DNA of 64,000 nt, taken from positions 1 to 64,000 of the forward strand of contig CAYPFN010000002.1 in NCBI GenBank assembly GCA_964410325.1. The letters are read 5' to 3'. This DNA comes from CAAFZY01 sp964410325. GTDB lineage: Bacteria; Pseudomonadota; Alphaproteobacteria; RF32; CAG-239. How positions within the stretch are numbered: position 1 is the first letter of the stretch; every line of letters begins with the position of its first letter. The position numbers and the translations under genes are program-made. This document shows, in pieces, positions 25,551 through 34,815 of this stretch. The notes beneath the pieces were generated by a model that ran no database searches, was not told where the DNA came from, and saw nothing but the letters and a program-made list of their open reading frames with translations.

Positions 25551-27482
25551 ATGGTTAATATCAAGTTGCCAGACGGCAGTGTGATGAAAATGGAAGAAGG
25601 CGTCAATGGATATGACGTCGCTGCTAAAATAAGCTCCGGGTTGGCGAAAGCGGCTCTGGCGGTTAAAGTCAACGACAAATTACAGGATTTAACAACCCCG
25701 ATCACAACCGATGCAACCGTAACCATTATAACAGCCAAAGATAAAGAAGGATTGCATATTTTGCGCCATTCGGCATCTCATGTCATGGCTGAAGCAGTCA
25801 AAGAATTGTGGCCGGATGTGCAGGTAACAATTGGTCCGGCAATTGAAAACGGCTTTTATTATGACTTTGCTCGTAAAGAGCCTTTTACGACCGAAGATTT
25901 TGCCAAGATTGAAGCGAAAATGCATGAGATTGTCAAACGTGATGAAAAAATTGAGCGCTTTGTGCTGCCACGTGCTGATGCTGTTAAATTTTTCACGGAT
26001 TTAGGCGAACATTATAAAGCTGAAATTATTAATGATTTACCTGAAGATGAAGCGATATCTTTATATAAACAGGGTGATTTTACGGATTTGTGCCGTGGCC
26101 CGCATGTTCCTTCAACCAGTAAGGTCGGCGATGCCTTTAAGCTGATGAAAGTGGCCGGTGCATATTGGCGCGGCGATTCGAATAATGAAATGTTGCAGCG
26201 GATTTATGCCACGGCCTGGGCAGACAAAAAAGATTTGAAAGCTTATTTGGATATGCTTGAAGAAGCAGCCAAACGCGACCATCGTAAACTCGGTCGGGAA
26301 ATGGATTTATTCCATTTTGAACCAGAATATGCGCCGGGGGCAGTTTTTTGGCATGATAAAGGGTATAAGATTTATCGCAAATTGATTGAATATATGCGCA
26401 ACCGTCAAGAAAACAACGGCTATGTTGAAATTTCCACCCCACGGGTTATGGATCGCTGTTTATGGGAAACTTCTGGCCATTGGGATAAGTACGGTGCGCA
26501 TAACTATTCCGGCCAGACTGAAGATAAAAAATGGTTCTGTATAAAACCGATGAACTGTCCAGGCGGTCTGTTGGTTTATAAACAGGGCATTAAATCATAC
26601 CGCGATTTGCCGTTAAGAATAGCTGAATTTGGTAAAGTAAACCGCTACGAAGCATCTGGAGCCTTGATGGGTTTAATGCGCGTGCGTGAATTTACCCAAG
26701 ACGATGCCCATATTTTTTGTACGCCGGAGCAAATGGAAGAGGAATGTATCAATACCTTAAAACTGATTTTGGATATTTATAAAGACTTTGGTTTTGAAGA
26801 GGTTAAAATTTATCTGTCCACCCGTCCGGACAGCATTTACCGCATCGGTTCCGATGAAATTTGGGATTTATGTGAAAATGCCTTAGCTAACGCTTTAACT
26901 TCGCATGGCTATGAGTATGAAATAAACCCTGGCGAAGGGGCGTTTTATGGCCCGAAGCTGGAGTTTATTTTAAAAGACGCCATCGGCCGCGAATGGCAGT
27001 GCGGCACCATTCAAGTAGATATGAACTTACCGGAGCGCTTTGATATTTCATATATCGGCGAAGACGGCGAGAAACATCGTCCGGTAATGCTACACCGTGC
27101 GTTGTTCGGATCCATTGAACGTTTTTTGGGTATCCTGATTGAAAACCATGCCGGAAAACTGCCGTTGTGGCTGTCGCCGGAACAGGTCGTGGTTGCGCCG
27201 ATTGTCAGTGAATTTGACAATTATGCCAAAGAAGTGGCGCAGATCTTGCGTAAAGCTGGTTTAAGCGCCAAAACGGATTTACGTAATGAGAAAATCAATT
27301 ATAAAATCCGGGAACATTCTCTGGCTAAAATTCCGTTGATTGCGGTTGTGGGTGCCAAAGAGCAGGAGAACAGTACAGTAACGGTTCGCCGTTTGGGCTC
27401 TGATAAGCAGGAAATTATCAAACTGGATGATTTTGTTAAAACTATCGCGGATGAAGCAAAAATGCCACATTTGGGCGAATAA
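25551..27482 (+). CDS. thrS: Threonyl-tRNA synthetase
   Basis: 643 residues starting MVNIKLPDGS (a TTG five codons earlier is unlikely; GAAGGAAA is the ribosome site for the ATG). Domain order is TGS at 1-60, editing domain with HSASHVMAEAVKELWP (HxxxH zinc-like site), class II catalytic core with MNCPGGLLVYK (zinc Cys), RVREFTQDDAHIF and YGPKLEF, then the anticodon-binding domain with SEFDNYAKEV and DLRNEKINYKIREH. It charges tRNA-Thr and edits mis-charged serine. Confidence 0.97.
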   Translation: MVNIKLPDGSVMKMEEGVNGYDVAAKISSGLAKAALAVKVNDKLQDLTTPITTDATVTIITAKDKEGLHILRHSASHVMAEAVKELWPDVQVTIGPAIENGFYYDFARKEPFTTEDFAKIEAKMHEIVKRDEKIERFVLPRADAVKFFTDLGEHYKAEIINDLPEDEAISLYKQGDFTDLCRGPHVPSTSKVGDAFKLMKVAGAYWRGDSNNEMLQRIYATAWADKKDLKAYLDMLEEAAKRDHRKLGREMDLFHFEPEYAPGAVFWHDKGYKIYRKLIEYMRNRQENNGYVEISTPRVMDRCLWETSGHWDKYGAHNYSGQTEDKKWFCIKPMNCPGGLLVYKQGIKSYRDLPLRIAEFGKVNRYEASGALMGLMRVREFTQDDAHIFCTPEQMEEECINTLKLILDIYKDFGFEEVKIYLSTRPDSIYRIGSDEIWDLCENALANALTSHGYEYEINPGEGAFYGPKLEFILKDAIGREWQCGTIQVDMNLPERFDISYIGEDGEKHRPVMLHRALFGSIERFLGILIENHAGKLPLWLSPEQVVVAPIVSEFDNYAKEVAQILRKAGLSAKTDLRNEKINYKIREHSLAKIPLIAVVGAKEQENSTVTVRRLGSDKQEIIKLDDFVKTIADEAKMPHLGE

Positions 27483-27494
27483 TATCATTTCATT

Positions 27495-27558
27495 AGCCGC
27501 CTCATAGAATGAAACTCATCTGCAAAGTTGGTTTGTGCAAAATTGAGGCGGCTTTTTC
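27495..27558 (+). terminator. Probable terminator of thrS
   Basis: AGCCGCCTCA (27495-27504) pairs perfectly with TGAGGCGGCT (27544-27553), then TTTTT. The 39-base loop is long for an intrinsic terminator but no other is present. Confidence 0.6.
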
Positions 27559-27925
27559 TATTAAAAATTCTTTATCAGTCAATTCTCCAAAGCATCTGAA
27601 ACAAACATTGGCCGCCACTGTCTTAGCAGACGTAGCACAAACAGTAAATATTGTCTAAACTCAGATTGTTAAGACATTGTTTTGCGGCGGAACAATAATT
27701 ATTTCCATAAAATCATCTCTAAAATTACAAAAAAAATATTATTTACGCGTTATTCTAAATTATTTTTTTTTTGCAACTTTAAAGATTGTATTTGGCGGAA
27801 AATATCTTTCCGAGATTGGCTTTCTTTATGTCTTAAATAACCTTGCCAGCTATTTTCATCCTTATAAGGAAATTTTTGTTAACGCTTATTTGTGGCGCAT
27901 ATTAGCCGCGATGAACGGAGCAATA
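27559..27925. other. Intergenic stretch between thrS and the CorC-like gene
   Basis: About 370 bases, very AT-rich. A plus-strand frame from 27677 to 27928 lacks a ribosome site and has no recognisable domain (LNNLASYFHPYKEIFVNAYL near its end). It could be a decayed gene, but I do not call it. Confidence 0.4.
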
Positions 27926-27964
27926 TAAAAAACAGAGCCTCATAACTCAAAGAAAAGGCTCTGT
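27926..27964 (-). terminator. Rho-independent terminator of the CorC/HlyC gene
   Basis: On the minus strand ACAGAGCC pairs with GGCTCTGT around an 17-base loop and is followed by six T. It starts just after the gene's stop at 27983. Confidence 0.75.
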
Positions 27965-27982
27965 GTAAACAAAAAAATATTG

Positions 27983-29332
27983 TTATTCTTTTTCCTCTTG
28001 AGCTTCCGGAATTCCCGGCGCCGGTGTTTTAACCCGGACTCGCACCCGTTTAACCCGCATTTTATTTGCAGAAATAACCTCATAAAAACAAAATTCATCT
28101 TCGACTTTATCGCCAACTTTCGGTGCTTGGCCAAGCAGGGTGAAAACATAACCGCCGATGGTACTTTCTTCACATTCAAGTTCTGGAAGTCCCATGTATT
28201 CAAAAGCGTCTTCAATCAAAACTTTTCCATCAAACTCACAGACTGTTTCATCAACTTTTTTAATTTCTTCCATTTCCGGCAAATCATGTTCATCTCTGAT
28301 ATCGCCGACCAATTCTTCCAGAATATCTTCCATGGAGAGCATACCTGCAGTTCCGCCATATTCATCCACCACGATTGCCACATGCGTATGCTTGCGCATC
28401 ATCAGGTGGAGGACTTCGGAAATTGACTGATTTTCCGGCACAAACAGAATCTGCCGCGCAATTTTATTAAGTTGTCCTTGACCTAAATGCTCATCACAAT
28501 GCTCCAACAAATCTCGGATATGGATCATACCCACCACATTATCACGGTCTTTATCACACAGCGGATAACGGGTATGTTTCGTCTTTTTAACAAAATCCAT
28601 CACTTGTTCAAAACTGTCGCTTAAAAACAGGCAGTTTATATCTTGCCTGGGGATCATCACTTCATGGGCACAAATTTCCGAAAAATCAATGGCGTTTTGG
28701 ATAATATCCCGCTCTGTATCGTCAATCACGCCTCCGCGCTGCGAAGCGTTGACAATCAGTTTGATTTCCTCTTCCGAATGTGCCATATCTTCTTCCGTTG
28801 CCGGCTGAACGCCCATCATGTGCAAAATTTTAATGGTCAGCATGTCCAAAACCCAAATAAACGGATAAAAAATGCGTTTAAACATATAAAGTGGATAAGC
28901 AATCAGCAGTACAAAAGTTTCAGTTTTTTGAATTGCCAGTGATTTAGGGATAAGTTCGCCCAAAACCACATGCAAAAGCGTAATAAAGCTGAACGCAATA
29001 CCAAAACTGACCGAATGCAGCAGAATTTTATTTTCGGCAAAATAGCCGCCCAAAAGGGTTTCCAGCAAACTGGCGACCGCTGGTTCGCCAATCCAGCCCA
29101 AACCCAGCGAGGCCAGCGTAATCCCCAGTTGAATAGCACTCAAATATGAATCCAGATGTTCGGTAATGCCCAAAGCAATTTTTGCTCGTTTATTGCCGGC
29201 ATGGGCCATTTCTTCCAATTTGGTGCGGCGGATTTTGACAATGGCAAATTCCGAAACCACGAAAAAAGCATTAAATAAAACTAAAATCAAGACTAAGATA
29301 AAATTGAACGAATATATATATAAGGGACTCAT
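27983..29332 (-). CDS. CNNM/CorC-HlyC family membrane protein with CBS domains
   Basis: 449 residues. An N-terminal DUF21 transmembrane domain at about 1-190 (FFVVSEFAIVKIRRTKLEEM) precedes two CBS repeats at about 205-335 (MIPRQDINCLFLSDSFEQVM; VAIVVDEYGGTAGMLSMEDI) and a CorC_HlyC domain at about 345-435 (FDGKVLIEDAFEYMG, ESTIGGYVFTLLGQ). The family is linked to Mg/Co efflux or membrane stress; the older haemolysin name is misleading. It sits alone on the minus strand. Confidence 0.9.
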   Translation of the reverse strand: MSPLYIYSFNFILVLILVLFNAFFVVSEFAIVKIRRTKLEEMAHAGNKRAKIALGITEHLDSYLSAIQLGITLASLGLGWIGEPAVASLLETLLGGYFAENKILLHSVSFGIAFSFITLLHVVLGELIPKSLAIQKTETFVLLIAYPLYMFKRIFYPFIWVLDMLTIKILHMMGVQPATEEDMAHSEEEIKLIVNASQRGGVIDDTERDIIQNAIDFSEICAHEVMIPRQDINCLFLSDSFEQVMDFVKKTKHTRYPLCDKDRDNVVGMIHIRDLLEHCDEHLGQGQLNKIARQILFVPENQSISEVLHLMMRKHTHVAIVVDEYGGTAGMLSMEDILEELVGDIRDEHDLPEMEEIKKVDETVCEFDGKVLIEDAFEYMGLPELECEESTIGGYVFTLLGQAPKVGDKVEDEFCFYEVISANKMRVKRVRVRVKTPAPGIPEAQEEKE

Positions 29333-29753
29333 TTTAATTAATTAACCTATGTCATTTACAAAAAAATCTAAAATATGATATGCCTGTACAGGGTGATTGT
29401 CAATAATGATTATAGATATCATTTTCATTCATGTTGTTTTTGTGTCATCGTTTTTGGAAGAAACAATCTTTAGTGCGATTGGTGTGCTGATGCCGTAAGT
29501 AAAAAAATCTGTGTTTTAATCAGCTGGTTTTTACATATGACATTAATCTTGAAACCATTTTATAATAAAAGGCTCTATTAAACAATTTTGTTGAAATTAT
29601 TTCTCAATAAATCATACGCTAATCATAATTGAGCCATTATTTATATTTTAACAAACTGAGTTCCTGATTTCAATAAAGATGAAAATGTATATTTAAACAA
29701 CCGTTTATGCTTAACACATACATAAACAGTCATTTGCGGTATGAAATTTTTTG
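29333..29753. other. Intergenic stretch between the MATE and CorC-like genes
   Basis: About 420 bases, AT-rich, no gene seen. It should contain the CorC-like gene promoter. It holds a 19-bp palindrome at 29405-29423 (AATGAT, seven bases, ATCATT), reminiscent of but not matching a Fur box. An imperfect inverted repeat GGCTCTATT...AATTGAGCC spans about 29571-29638. Confidence 0.4.
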
Positions 29754-31169
29754 TTATTCGCCCGGAGATTGATTAATATGATTGATTGTGGCGGCAATGC
29801 GGATTTTATGGCTGTTTTCTTTAAAGTAATTTTTAGATTTTTTGCATTCAAGACCACGGATTGTCAAGACATATCCGATCATGACAACCAAGGCCGCACC
29901 AAACCAGCCAATTGGGCTGGCGTAAAAAATTCCGGTATAACCGATGATATGCGCCAAATATATGGCTGAAAATGAGCGGGCACCAAGTTCTACCAAACTG
30001 GCAATTAACGGAATAAAAGATTTTCCCATGCCTTGTAGCGTATTACGGAAAATAAAAATCATGCCTAAGAAAAAGTAGAACAAAGTGCTGATACTTAAAT
30101 ATTTCTTTCCGGTGTCGATGATGAACAGATTGTCTTCTTTTAAGAATATGGAAATCATTTCTTCACCGACGTATCTGACCGATAAAGACATCAAAACACT
30201 AATGCTCAAAGACGCAAACCCGGCAATCATCACCCCGCGGCGGATGCGTGAAATGGCGCCTGCACCCCAGTTTTGCGCCGAATAAGTAGCCATGGCAATA
30301 CCCAAGGCAACCAGAGGTTGCGTTGCTAATTGTTCGATTCTCAAAGCAGCGGTAAAAGCGGCAATGATATCCGCGCCAAAAGAATTACATACGCTTTGTA
30401 AAATCATCATACTTAAAGATAATACGGAAAATTGAACAGCCATTGGCACGGCAATATACAGATGGTTTTTCATAAATTGATGATCATAAATCCAGTCTTT
30501 TTTGCTTAAATGCATGATGGGAAACTTTTTATAAATATACCACATGCATAAGATAACAGCCACGGAAACAGAGGCAACTGTTCCAGTCGCTGAACCGACA
30601 ACTCCCATGTTGCAATAATAAATCAAGATAAAGTTGAACAGAATATTTAAAATGGTTGAAAAAATCAGAAAATATAGCGGCGTGCGACTGTCGCCCAAAG
30701 CTCGGATAAAACCGGAAAGCAAATTATAAAAAACAATCATAACCAATCCGCCGGAAAGCACCGCCATGAAGTTATACGCATCTTGCAAAATTTCAGCTGG
30801 TACATTCATGATTTTTAATAAAGGATGCAAAAACACAATCAGACAAATCATGATAAACACACATAAGATGCCACTTGCCATCAAGCAATGAGTGATCGAT
30901 TTGCGCATGCCGTTATAATCACCGGCGCCGAAACGCTGCGCGGTGATTACCGTCAAACCGCCTGTAAAGCCAAAAGCCACCAGAAGAAAAACGAAAAAAA
31001 TCGGCGCTGTGGCGCCGACAGCCGCCAGCGCGCTGACGCCGAGCAACCGTCCGACAATTAAAATATCCGAAATATTATAAAGCTGTTGAAACAGGTTTCC
31101 GATTAAAATCGGAAGTCCGAAAGCTAAGATTAATTTTGCCGGTGAACCGGTAGTCATATTTTGAATCAT
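29754..31169 (-). CDS. MATE-family multidrug/Na+ antiporter
   Basis: 471 residues, twelve predicted membrane helices in two six-helix halves. N-terminal MTTGSPAKLILAFGLPILIG and LYNISDILIVGRLLG are typical of the DinF/NorM-like MATE branch. The mirrored second half starts with AVPMAVQFSVLSLSMM. It exports cationic compounds with Na+ or H+ gradient. No terminator was seen after the stop. It is divergent from the small operon at 31366. Confidence 0.9.
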   Translation of the reverse strand: MIQNMTTGSPAKLILAFGLPILIGNLFQQLYNISDILIVGRLLGVSALAAVGATAPIFFVFLLVAFGFTGGLTVITAQRFGAGDYNGMRKSITHCLMASGILCVFIMICLIVFLHPLLKIMNVPAEILQDAYNFMAVLSGGLVMIVFYNLLSGFIRALGDSRTPLYFLIFSTILNILFNFILIYYCNMGVVGSATGTVASVSVAVILCMWYIYKKFPIMHLSKKDWIYDHQFMKNHLYIAVPMAVQFSVLSLSMMILQSVCNSFGADIIAAFTAALRIEQLATQPLVALGIAMATYSAQNWGAGAISRIRRGVMIAGFASLSISVLMSLSVRYVGEEMISIFLKEDNLFIIDTGKKYLSISTLFYFFLGMIFIFRNTLQGMGKSFIPLIASLVELGARSFSAIYLAHIIGYTGIFYASPIGWFGAALVVMIGYVLTIRGLECKKSKNYFKENSHKIRIAATINHINQSPGE

Positions 31170-31290
31170 AAGATATCCTTTTTCAATCTTGCCATTTTGG
31201 CATAAGAACGTATATATTTTTGTTTTTTATTTGTAAATATCTTTTTTATGTCATAAAGTAGGTTTGGTTTTTAAAACGTTAAAACAATAC

Positions 31291-31318
31291 TTGACATTTA
31301 TTATACATAACATACACT
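31291..31318 (+). promoter_or_regulatory. Candidate sigma-70 promoter
   Basis: TTGACA at 31291-31296 and TACACT at 31313-31318, spacer 16. It lies about 48 bases before the ATG at 31366 and would drive the two-gene unit that follows. Confidence 0.45.
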
Positions 31319-31365
31319 ATACATATAAAACAAGCTATATAGCAAAGCGCTTATAGGAGAGAACA

Positions 31366-31989
31366 ATGGAAAAGGCTAAAAATGTAAAAGAATTTGTGGA
31401 AAGAATGGATAACCGCAAAAAGGTTAATCCGAAAGATTTATCATCTGATCAGGATTTAACGATTGCAATTATGAATTTAATTTCAATCGAAGAGCATTTG
31501 GTGTTTTCTGGTGCAAAAACCGGTAAAAAAAGCTTTTATGATCTGATCGAAGAAGTGCGCGAAACTCGCAAACAGCTGATGCAAAAAGTTATTCCAGCCT
31601 ATGAAGGCGAAGTGTGGTGTATATCCAAACATCTGTTAGCTACCAGCATGCGCTTAATGGAAGTCGGCACCAAACAGCAGAGTCTGGGTAATAAAGAACA
31701 GGCATATGCCTTGTTTGATAAAGCTTATGATATGTATTGCCTGTTTTGGGGATTGAACATGAATATGCTGCAGGTTGAAAATGCCAAATGGATTGCGGAT
31801 AGTTTGGAAGATGTCAAAAAAATCACCCAAAAAACAGAAGAAGCTTTAAGATCTTCATCGGTTGAACCGGTAAAAGCCAAAGAGGCGGAAACGGTTTTAT
31901 CTGCCGTTCAAGCGGAAAGCAAACCTAAAAGCGCACTAGCTAAAATGAAAGCCTTTGTTCGAAAAGCAGTTGATTGCTGCATTGAATAG
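31366..31989 (+). CDS. Helical cytoplasmic protein, unknown function
   Basis: 207 residues, no signal peptide and no recognised family. The first 150 residues look all-helical (MNLISIEEHLVFSGAK, YDLIEEVRETRKQLMQKVIP, MYCLFWGLNMNMLQVENAKW). A linker rich in A, E, K and S then leads to a basic tail ending VRKAVDCCIE with a double cysteine. TAGGAGAG supports the start. The thioredoxin-like lipoprotein gene begins nine bases after its stop, so the two are co-transcribed; a joint role is possible but unproven. Confidence 0.7.
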   Translation: MEKAKNVKEFVERMDNRKKVNPKDLSSDQDLTIAIMNLISIEEHLVFSGAKTGKKSFYDLIEEVRETRKQLMQKVIPAYEGEVWCISKHLLATSMRLMEVGTKQQSLGNKEQAYALFDKAYDMYCLFWGLNMNMLQVENAKWIADSLEDVKKITQKTEEALRSSSVEPVKAKEAETVLSAVQAESKPKSALAKMKAFVRKAVDCCIE

Positions 31990-31998
31990 GAGCTGTCA

Positions 31999-32421
31999 AT
32001 GAAAAAAAATATTTGTTTCTGTTTAGCGGCTGCTTTATTATTAACCGGTTGTGAAAAAGCTTCGGATAATAAAACGGTTGAGGAAAATACTGTGGCGTTA
32101 CGGGAAGAAATTAACGCCCAGATCGATTCGTCAAAAATCTATTTCTTTTATTCAAACACCTGTCCGCATTGTCATGAAGCATTGAAATATTTGGATAAAA
32201 AATATCCGGATTTGGAAATAACAATGGTCAACATCGCTGCGCCGGATGGCTATAAACTTTTAGTGGAATGTGCCCGCAAATTTAATTTGGGAAACATGCT
32301 TGGCACGCCATTATTCTGCATGGGTGATCAACACCTGATGGGTTGGGCGCCAGAATATGAAGCCAAATTTGACGCCATGGTACGGAACTTTCAAAATAAA
32401 ACAGCCACGGTACGTCATTAA
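31999..32421 (+). CDS. Thioredoxin-fold lipoprotein with CPHC motif
   Basis: 140 residues. The signal sequence with lipobox LLLTGC predicts a lipid-anchored periplasmic protein. After a short linker a thioredoxin/glutaredoxin-like core has IYFFYSNTCPHCHEALKYL near 45-65 (CPHC active site) and a cis-proline turn in MLGTPLFCMGD. CPHC is the DsbA-type motif, typical of an oxidase or isomerase of extracytoplasmic thiols. The core is small (about 95 residues) and lacks the DsbA helical insert. It is second gene of a two-gene unit. Confidence 0.82.
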   Translation: MKKNICFCLAAALLLTGCEKASDNKTVEENTVALREEINAQIDSSKIYFFYSNTCPHCHEALKYLDKKYPDLEITMVNIAAPDGYKLLVECARKFNLGNMLGTPLFCMGDQHLMGWAPEYEAKFDAMVRNFQNKTATVRH

Positions 32422-32450
32422 AAACGGTGTGAAGGCATTTCTTTCCTGTT

Positions 32451-32592
32451 AAGTCAACATAACGGCTTAAAATTGTCAGGGAAGAGGTCGGAATTTAACG
32501 CTATTAAAAGGCAAAAACTCTCGCTACGGCTCTTGTGTCGTTTTTCTGCACATTACCGCTCATCTGGTAGCTTTTCCACTTTATGTTGAGTA
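32451..32592. repeat. Short element bounded by inverted repeats
   Basis: TCAACATAA at 32454-32462 is repeated inverted as TTATGTTGA at 32581-32589, with partial similarity beyond (TTAAG / CTTAC sides). Inside, GCAAAAAC and GTTTTT.TGC (about 32511-32550) also pair. It could be a miniature inverted-repeat element or a structured RNA. No coding potential was seen. Confidence 0.3.
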
Positions 32593-32692
32593 AGCTGAAT
32601 AAGAAATATGTGTTTTTTACATTTTTAAATAAAAAAAAGCTTGATTCTTTTTTATTTCTGGAATATGTCTTGCTTGTCTTTTATAAAAAAGT

Positions 32693-32778
32693 GCGGCCAT
32701 GGCGGAATTGGTAGACGCGTAACGTTGAGGTCGTTATGAACTAAGTTCGTGAAGGTTCAAGTCCTTTTGGCCGCACCA
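32693..32778 (+). tRNA. tRNA-Leu (anticodon GAG)
   Basis: 86-nt class II tRNA. The acceptor arm is GCGGCCA/TGGCCGC with discriminator A and encoded CCA. The D arm contains GAATTGGTAGACGCG. The anticodon stem TAACG/CGTTA carries loop TTGAGGT, giving GAG. A long variable arm (GAACTAAGTTC) and T arm with GTTCAAGTC complete the fold. It reads CUC and CUU leucine codons. Confidence 0.95.
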
Positions 32779-32848
32779 TAAAAATCTTTCTTGAAAATAA
32801 TATTAAAATCAGATTAACGCATTTTTTTTAACTCAAGGAGGGCTCGTC

Positions 32849-33802
32849 ATGTTAAGAATCTATAAATCCGAAGATGGCGGAAAGCTCGTAAAGCTTAAAA
32901 AGAATCGCGTCATGCCGCTTTCTTGGTATAATATGATTAATCCCAGCGTGGATGAGATGGAAAAAGTTTCCGTCCAATTAAAACTTGATTTTGATATGCT
33001 TAAAAACGCGTTGGATTTGGATGAGCGTTCTCGGGTGGAGTTTGAAGACGGCGTTTTGTCGCTGATTCTTAATTTACCTTGGATGAATGATGACGGCAAA
33101 TTTGACACTTTGCCGTGCGGTTTATTTTTTACCAAGCATAATTTTATCACAATATGCTCTCGGGAAAACCGCATCATCGGCGCTTTCAACAAAAACACGG
33201 CCAAAACTTTTGACACGCGCGAACGAGGGCGTTTTTTACTGACCATTTTATCCAAATGTACGCAATTTTATCTAAAATATCTGGCGATTATTAACCAGAA
33301 AACCGAGGAAATTGAATATTCTTTGCGTAAAACAACGCAAAATAAGGCATTGTTTAAATTAATTGAAATCCAAAAATCCCTTGTTTATTTTACCACGGCG
33401 CTTAAAGATAACCATTTAGTTCTTCTCAAAATTTTACGCATGATTAATTCGCCGGCCATGAGCAAGTTAATCAAATTTACCGATGATGATATTGATGAAC
33501 TTGAAGATGTAATTGTTGAAAATAAACAGGCTATTGAAATGGTAGATATGCACCGATCCATTTTGGAAGGTATGATGGATGGTTTTGCCTCTATTATCAA
33601 CAACAATCTTAATCTAGTCATGAAGTTTTTAGCAGCTATTACAATCATCCTTTCAATTCCGACGATGTTGGCGAGTTTCTGGGGAATGAATGTTCCGGTT
33701 CCAGTCGCGGACAACCCATATGGCTTTTGGATTGTTATGGCATTATCGGCACTGGCCACTATCTTGGTAATCATTTATTTCAGAAAAAAAGGCATGTTTT
33801 AA
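32849..33802 (+). CDS. CorA-family Mg2+/divalent cation channel
   Basis: 317 residues. A large cytoplasmic N-terminal domain and long stalk helix lead to two C-terminal membrane helices. The first helix ends in the CorA signature GMN (FWGMNVPVP near 275), followed by the second helix GFWIVMALSALATILVIIYF and a basic tail. The channel forms pentamers that import Mg2+ or, in some members, export Zn2+. The strong ribosome site AAGGAGGG precedes ATG. It lies 70 bases after tRNA-Leu. Confidence 0.93.
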   Translation: MLRIYKSEDGGKLVKLKKNRVMPLSWYNMINPSVDEMEKVSVQLKLDFDMLKNALDLDERSRVEFEDGVLSLILNLPWMNDDGKFDTLPCGLFFTKHNFITICSRENRIIGAFNKNTAKTFDTRERGRFLLTILSKCTQFYLKYLAIINQKTEEIEYSLRKTTQNKALFKLIEIQKSLVYFTTALKDNHLVLLKILRMINSPAMSKLIKFTDDDIDELEDVIVENKQAIEMVDMHRSILEGMMDGFASIINNNLNLVMKFLAAITIILSIPTMLASFWGMNVPVPVADNPYGFWIVMALSALATILVIIYFRKKGMF

Positions 33803-33812
33803 AGCTACCTGC

Positions 33813-33846
33813 AAATAAAAACCTGCCTATCGGCAGGTTTTTATTT
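33813..33846. terminator. Bidirectional terminator between corA-like and TSUP genes
   Basis: Perfect 15-bp stem (33813-33827 with 33832-33846) around TATC, with A and T tracts on both arms. It serves both convergent genes. Confidence 0.88.
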
Positions 33847-33855
33847 GAAAAGGCA

Positions 33856-34641
33856 TTACAGCCATTCAAGGAAGCGTCCACCAGCGTCATATATGACTTT
33901 AAAGAAAAGCAGAGCCAAAACAGTTAAAATCACAATGCGAATTATTTTATTGCCGTTTTTAATAGCTAGCCCCGCACCAATATAATTTCCGGCAATACTG
34001 AATACTGCTGCTGTCAAACCGAGCGGAATTAAGACAACGCCGTTGTATAAAAAAATCATTAAAGAGCATATGTCAGCCATCATATTGGTGATTTTAGCGT
34101 TTCCTTCAGATTGCAAAAGTCCCATTTTAACGATGCCAGAATAAGCTAAAATCAACAAAGTTCCAGAAGCGGGACCATAAAAACCGGCATACATTCCCAA
34201 AAAGAGCGTAGCAATGGAAACGCTGATATACTGCCATCTGCGGGAAATATTTTGAACGTTTTTAGGTTCCAGATCTTTTTTAAGAAACACGTACATGGCA
34301 ATCAGCGGCAATAAAATCAAAAACAAAATCTTAAAAATTATTTCATCGACTATCAAAGCCAAATTAGCCCCGATGATGCCCCCAATGGCGGCGGTAATAA
34401 CCCCGGCGACAGCCAGACCGTAATCAATATATTTGTTTTTACAATAACGCAAAGTCGCAACAATAATGCCACACGTTGCCGACAACTTATTGGTAAATAC
34501 GGCGGAACTCGCCGGTAAACCGGCAATCACATAAGCAGGTAGCGAGATTAAACCTCCTCCGCCACCGATAGAATCAACTACACCAGCCAGAAAAGCGAAC
34601 GGGCAGACGATTAAAAACATTGATAAAGTGAGCTCTTCCAT
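33856..34641 (-). CDS. TauE/SafE (TSUP) family permease
   Basis: 261 residues from ATG 34641, supported by AAGGAAG upstream. An in-frame start 23 codons earlier lacks a ribosome site. Seven to eight membrane helices are arranged as two repeats, with SIGGGGGLISLPAYVIAGLP early and LGMYAGFYGPASGTLLILAYS in the second half, both signature glycine-rich motifs of the family. TSUP proteins export sulfite, sulfoacetate or related organic acids. The substrate here is unknown. Confidence 0.88.
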   Translation of the reverse strand: MEELTLSMFLIVCPFAFLAGVVDSIGGGGGLISLPAYVIAGLPASSAVFTNKLSATCGIIVATLRYCKNKYIDYGLAVAGVITAAIGGIIGANLALIVDEIIFKILFLILLPLIAMYVFLKKDLEPKNVQNISRRWQYISVSIATLFLGMYAGFYGPASGTLLILAYSGIVKMGLLQSEGNAKITNMMADICSLMIFLYNGVVLIPLGLTAAVFSIAGNYIGAGLAIKNGNKIIRIVILTVLALLFFKVIYDAGGRFLEWL

Positions 34642-34815
34642 AAAATAAACTTCCTTAAAATTAACATATCGCCATAAATAATACAATATATTTAATTTTG
34701 TGTTAAGCACGATATATAAAAATCATGGACGGGTTTTGAAATGTATTTTTCTGTATATATGTCAAAAAGGGGCTTTTAATAGAAAAGAAAATTTTTATAA
34801 TATCATCTTAGTTTT

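Noticed and set aside
27677..27928. 83-codon plus-strand frame after thrS
   Set aside because: Very AT-rich, no ribosome site and no recognisable domain; the open frame is not convincing as a gene.
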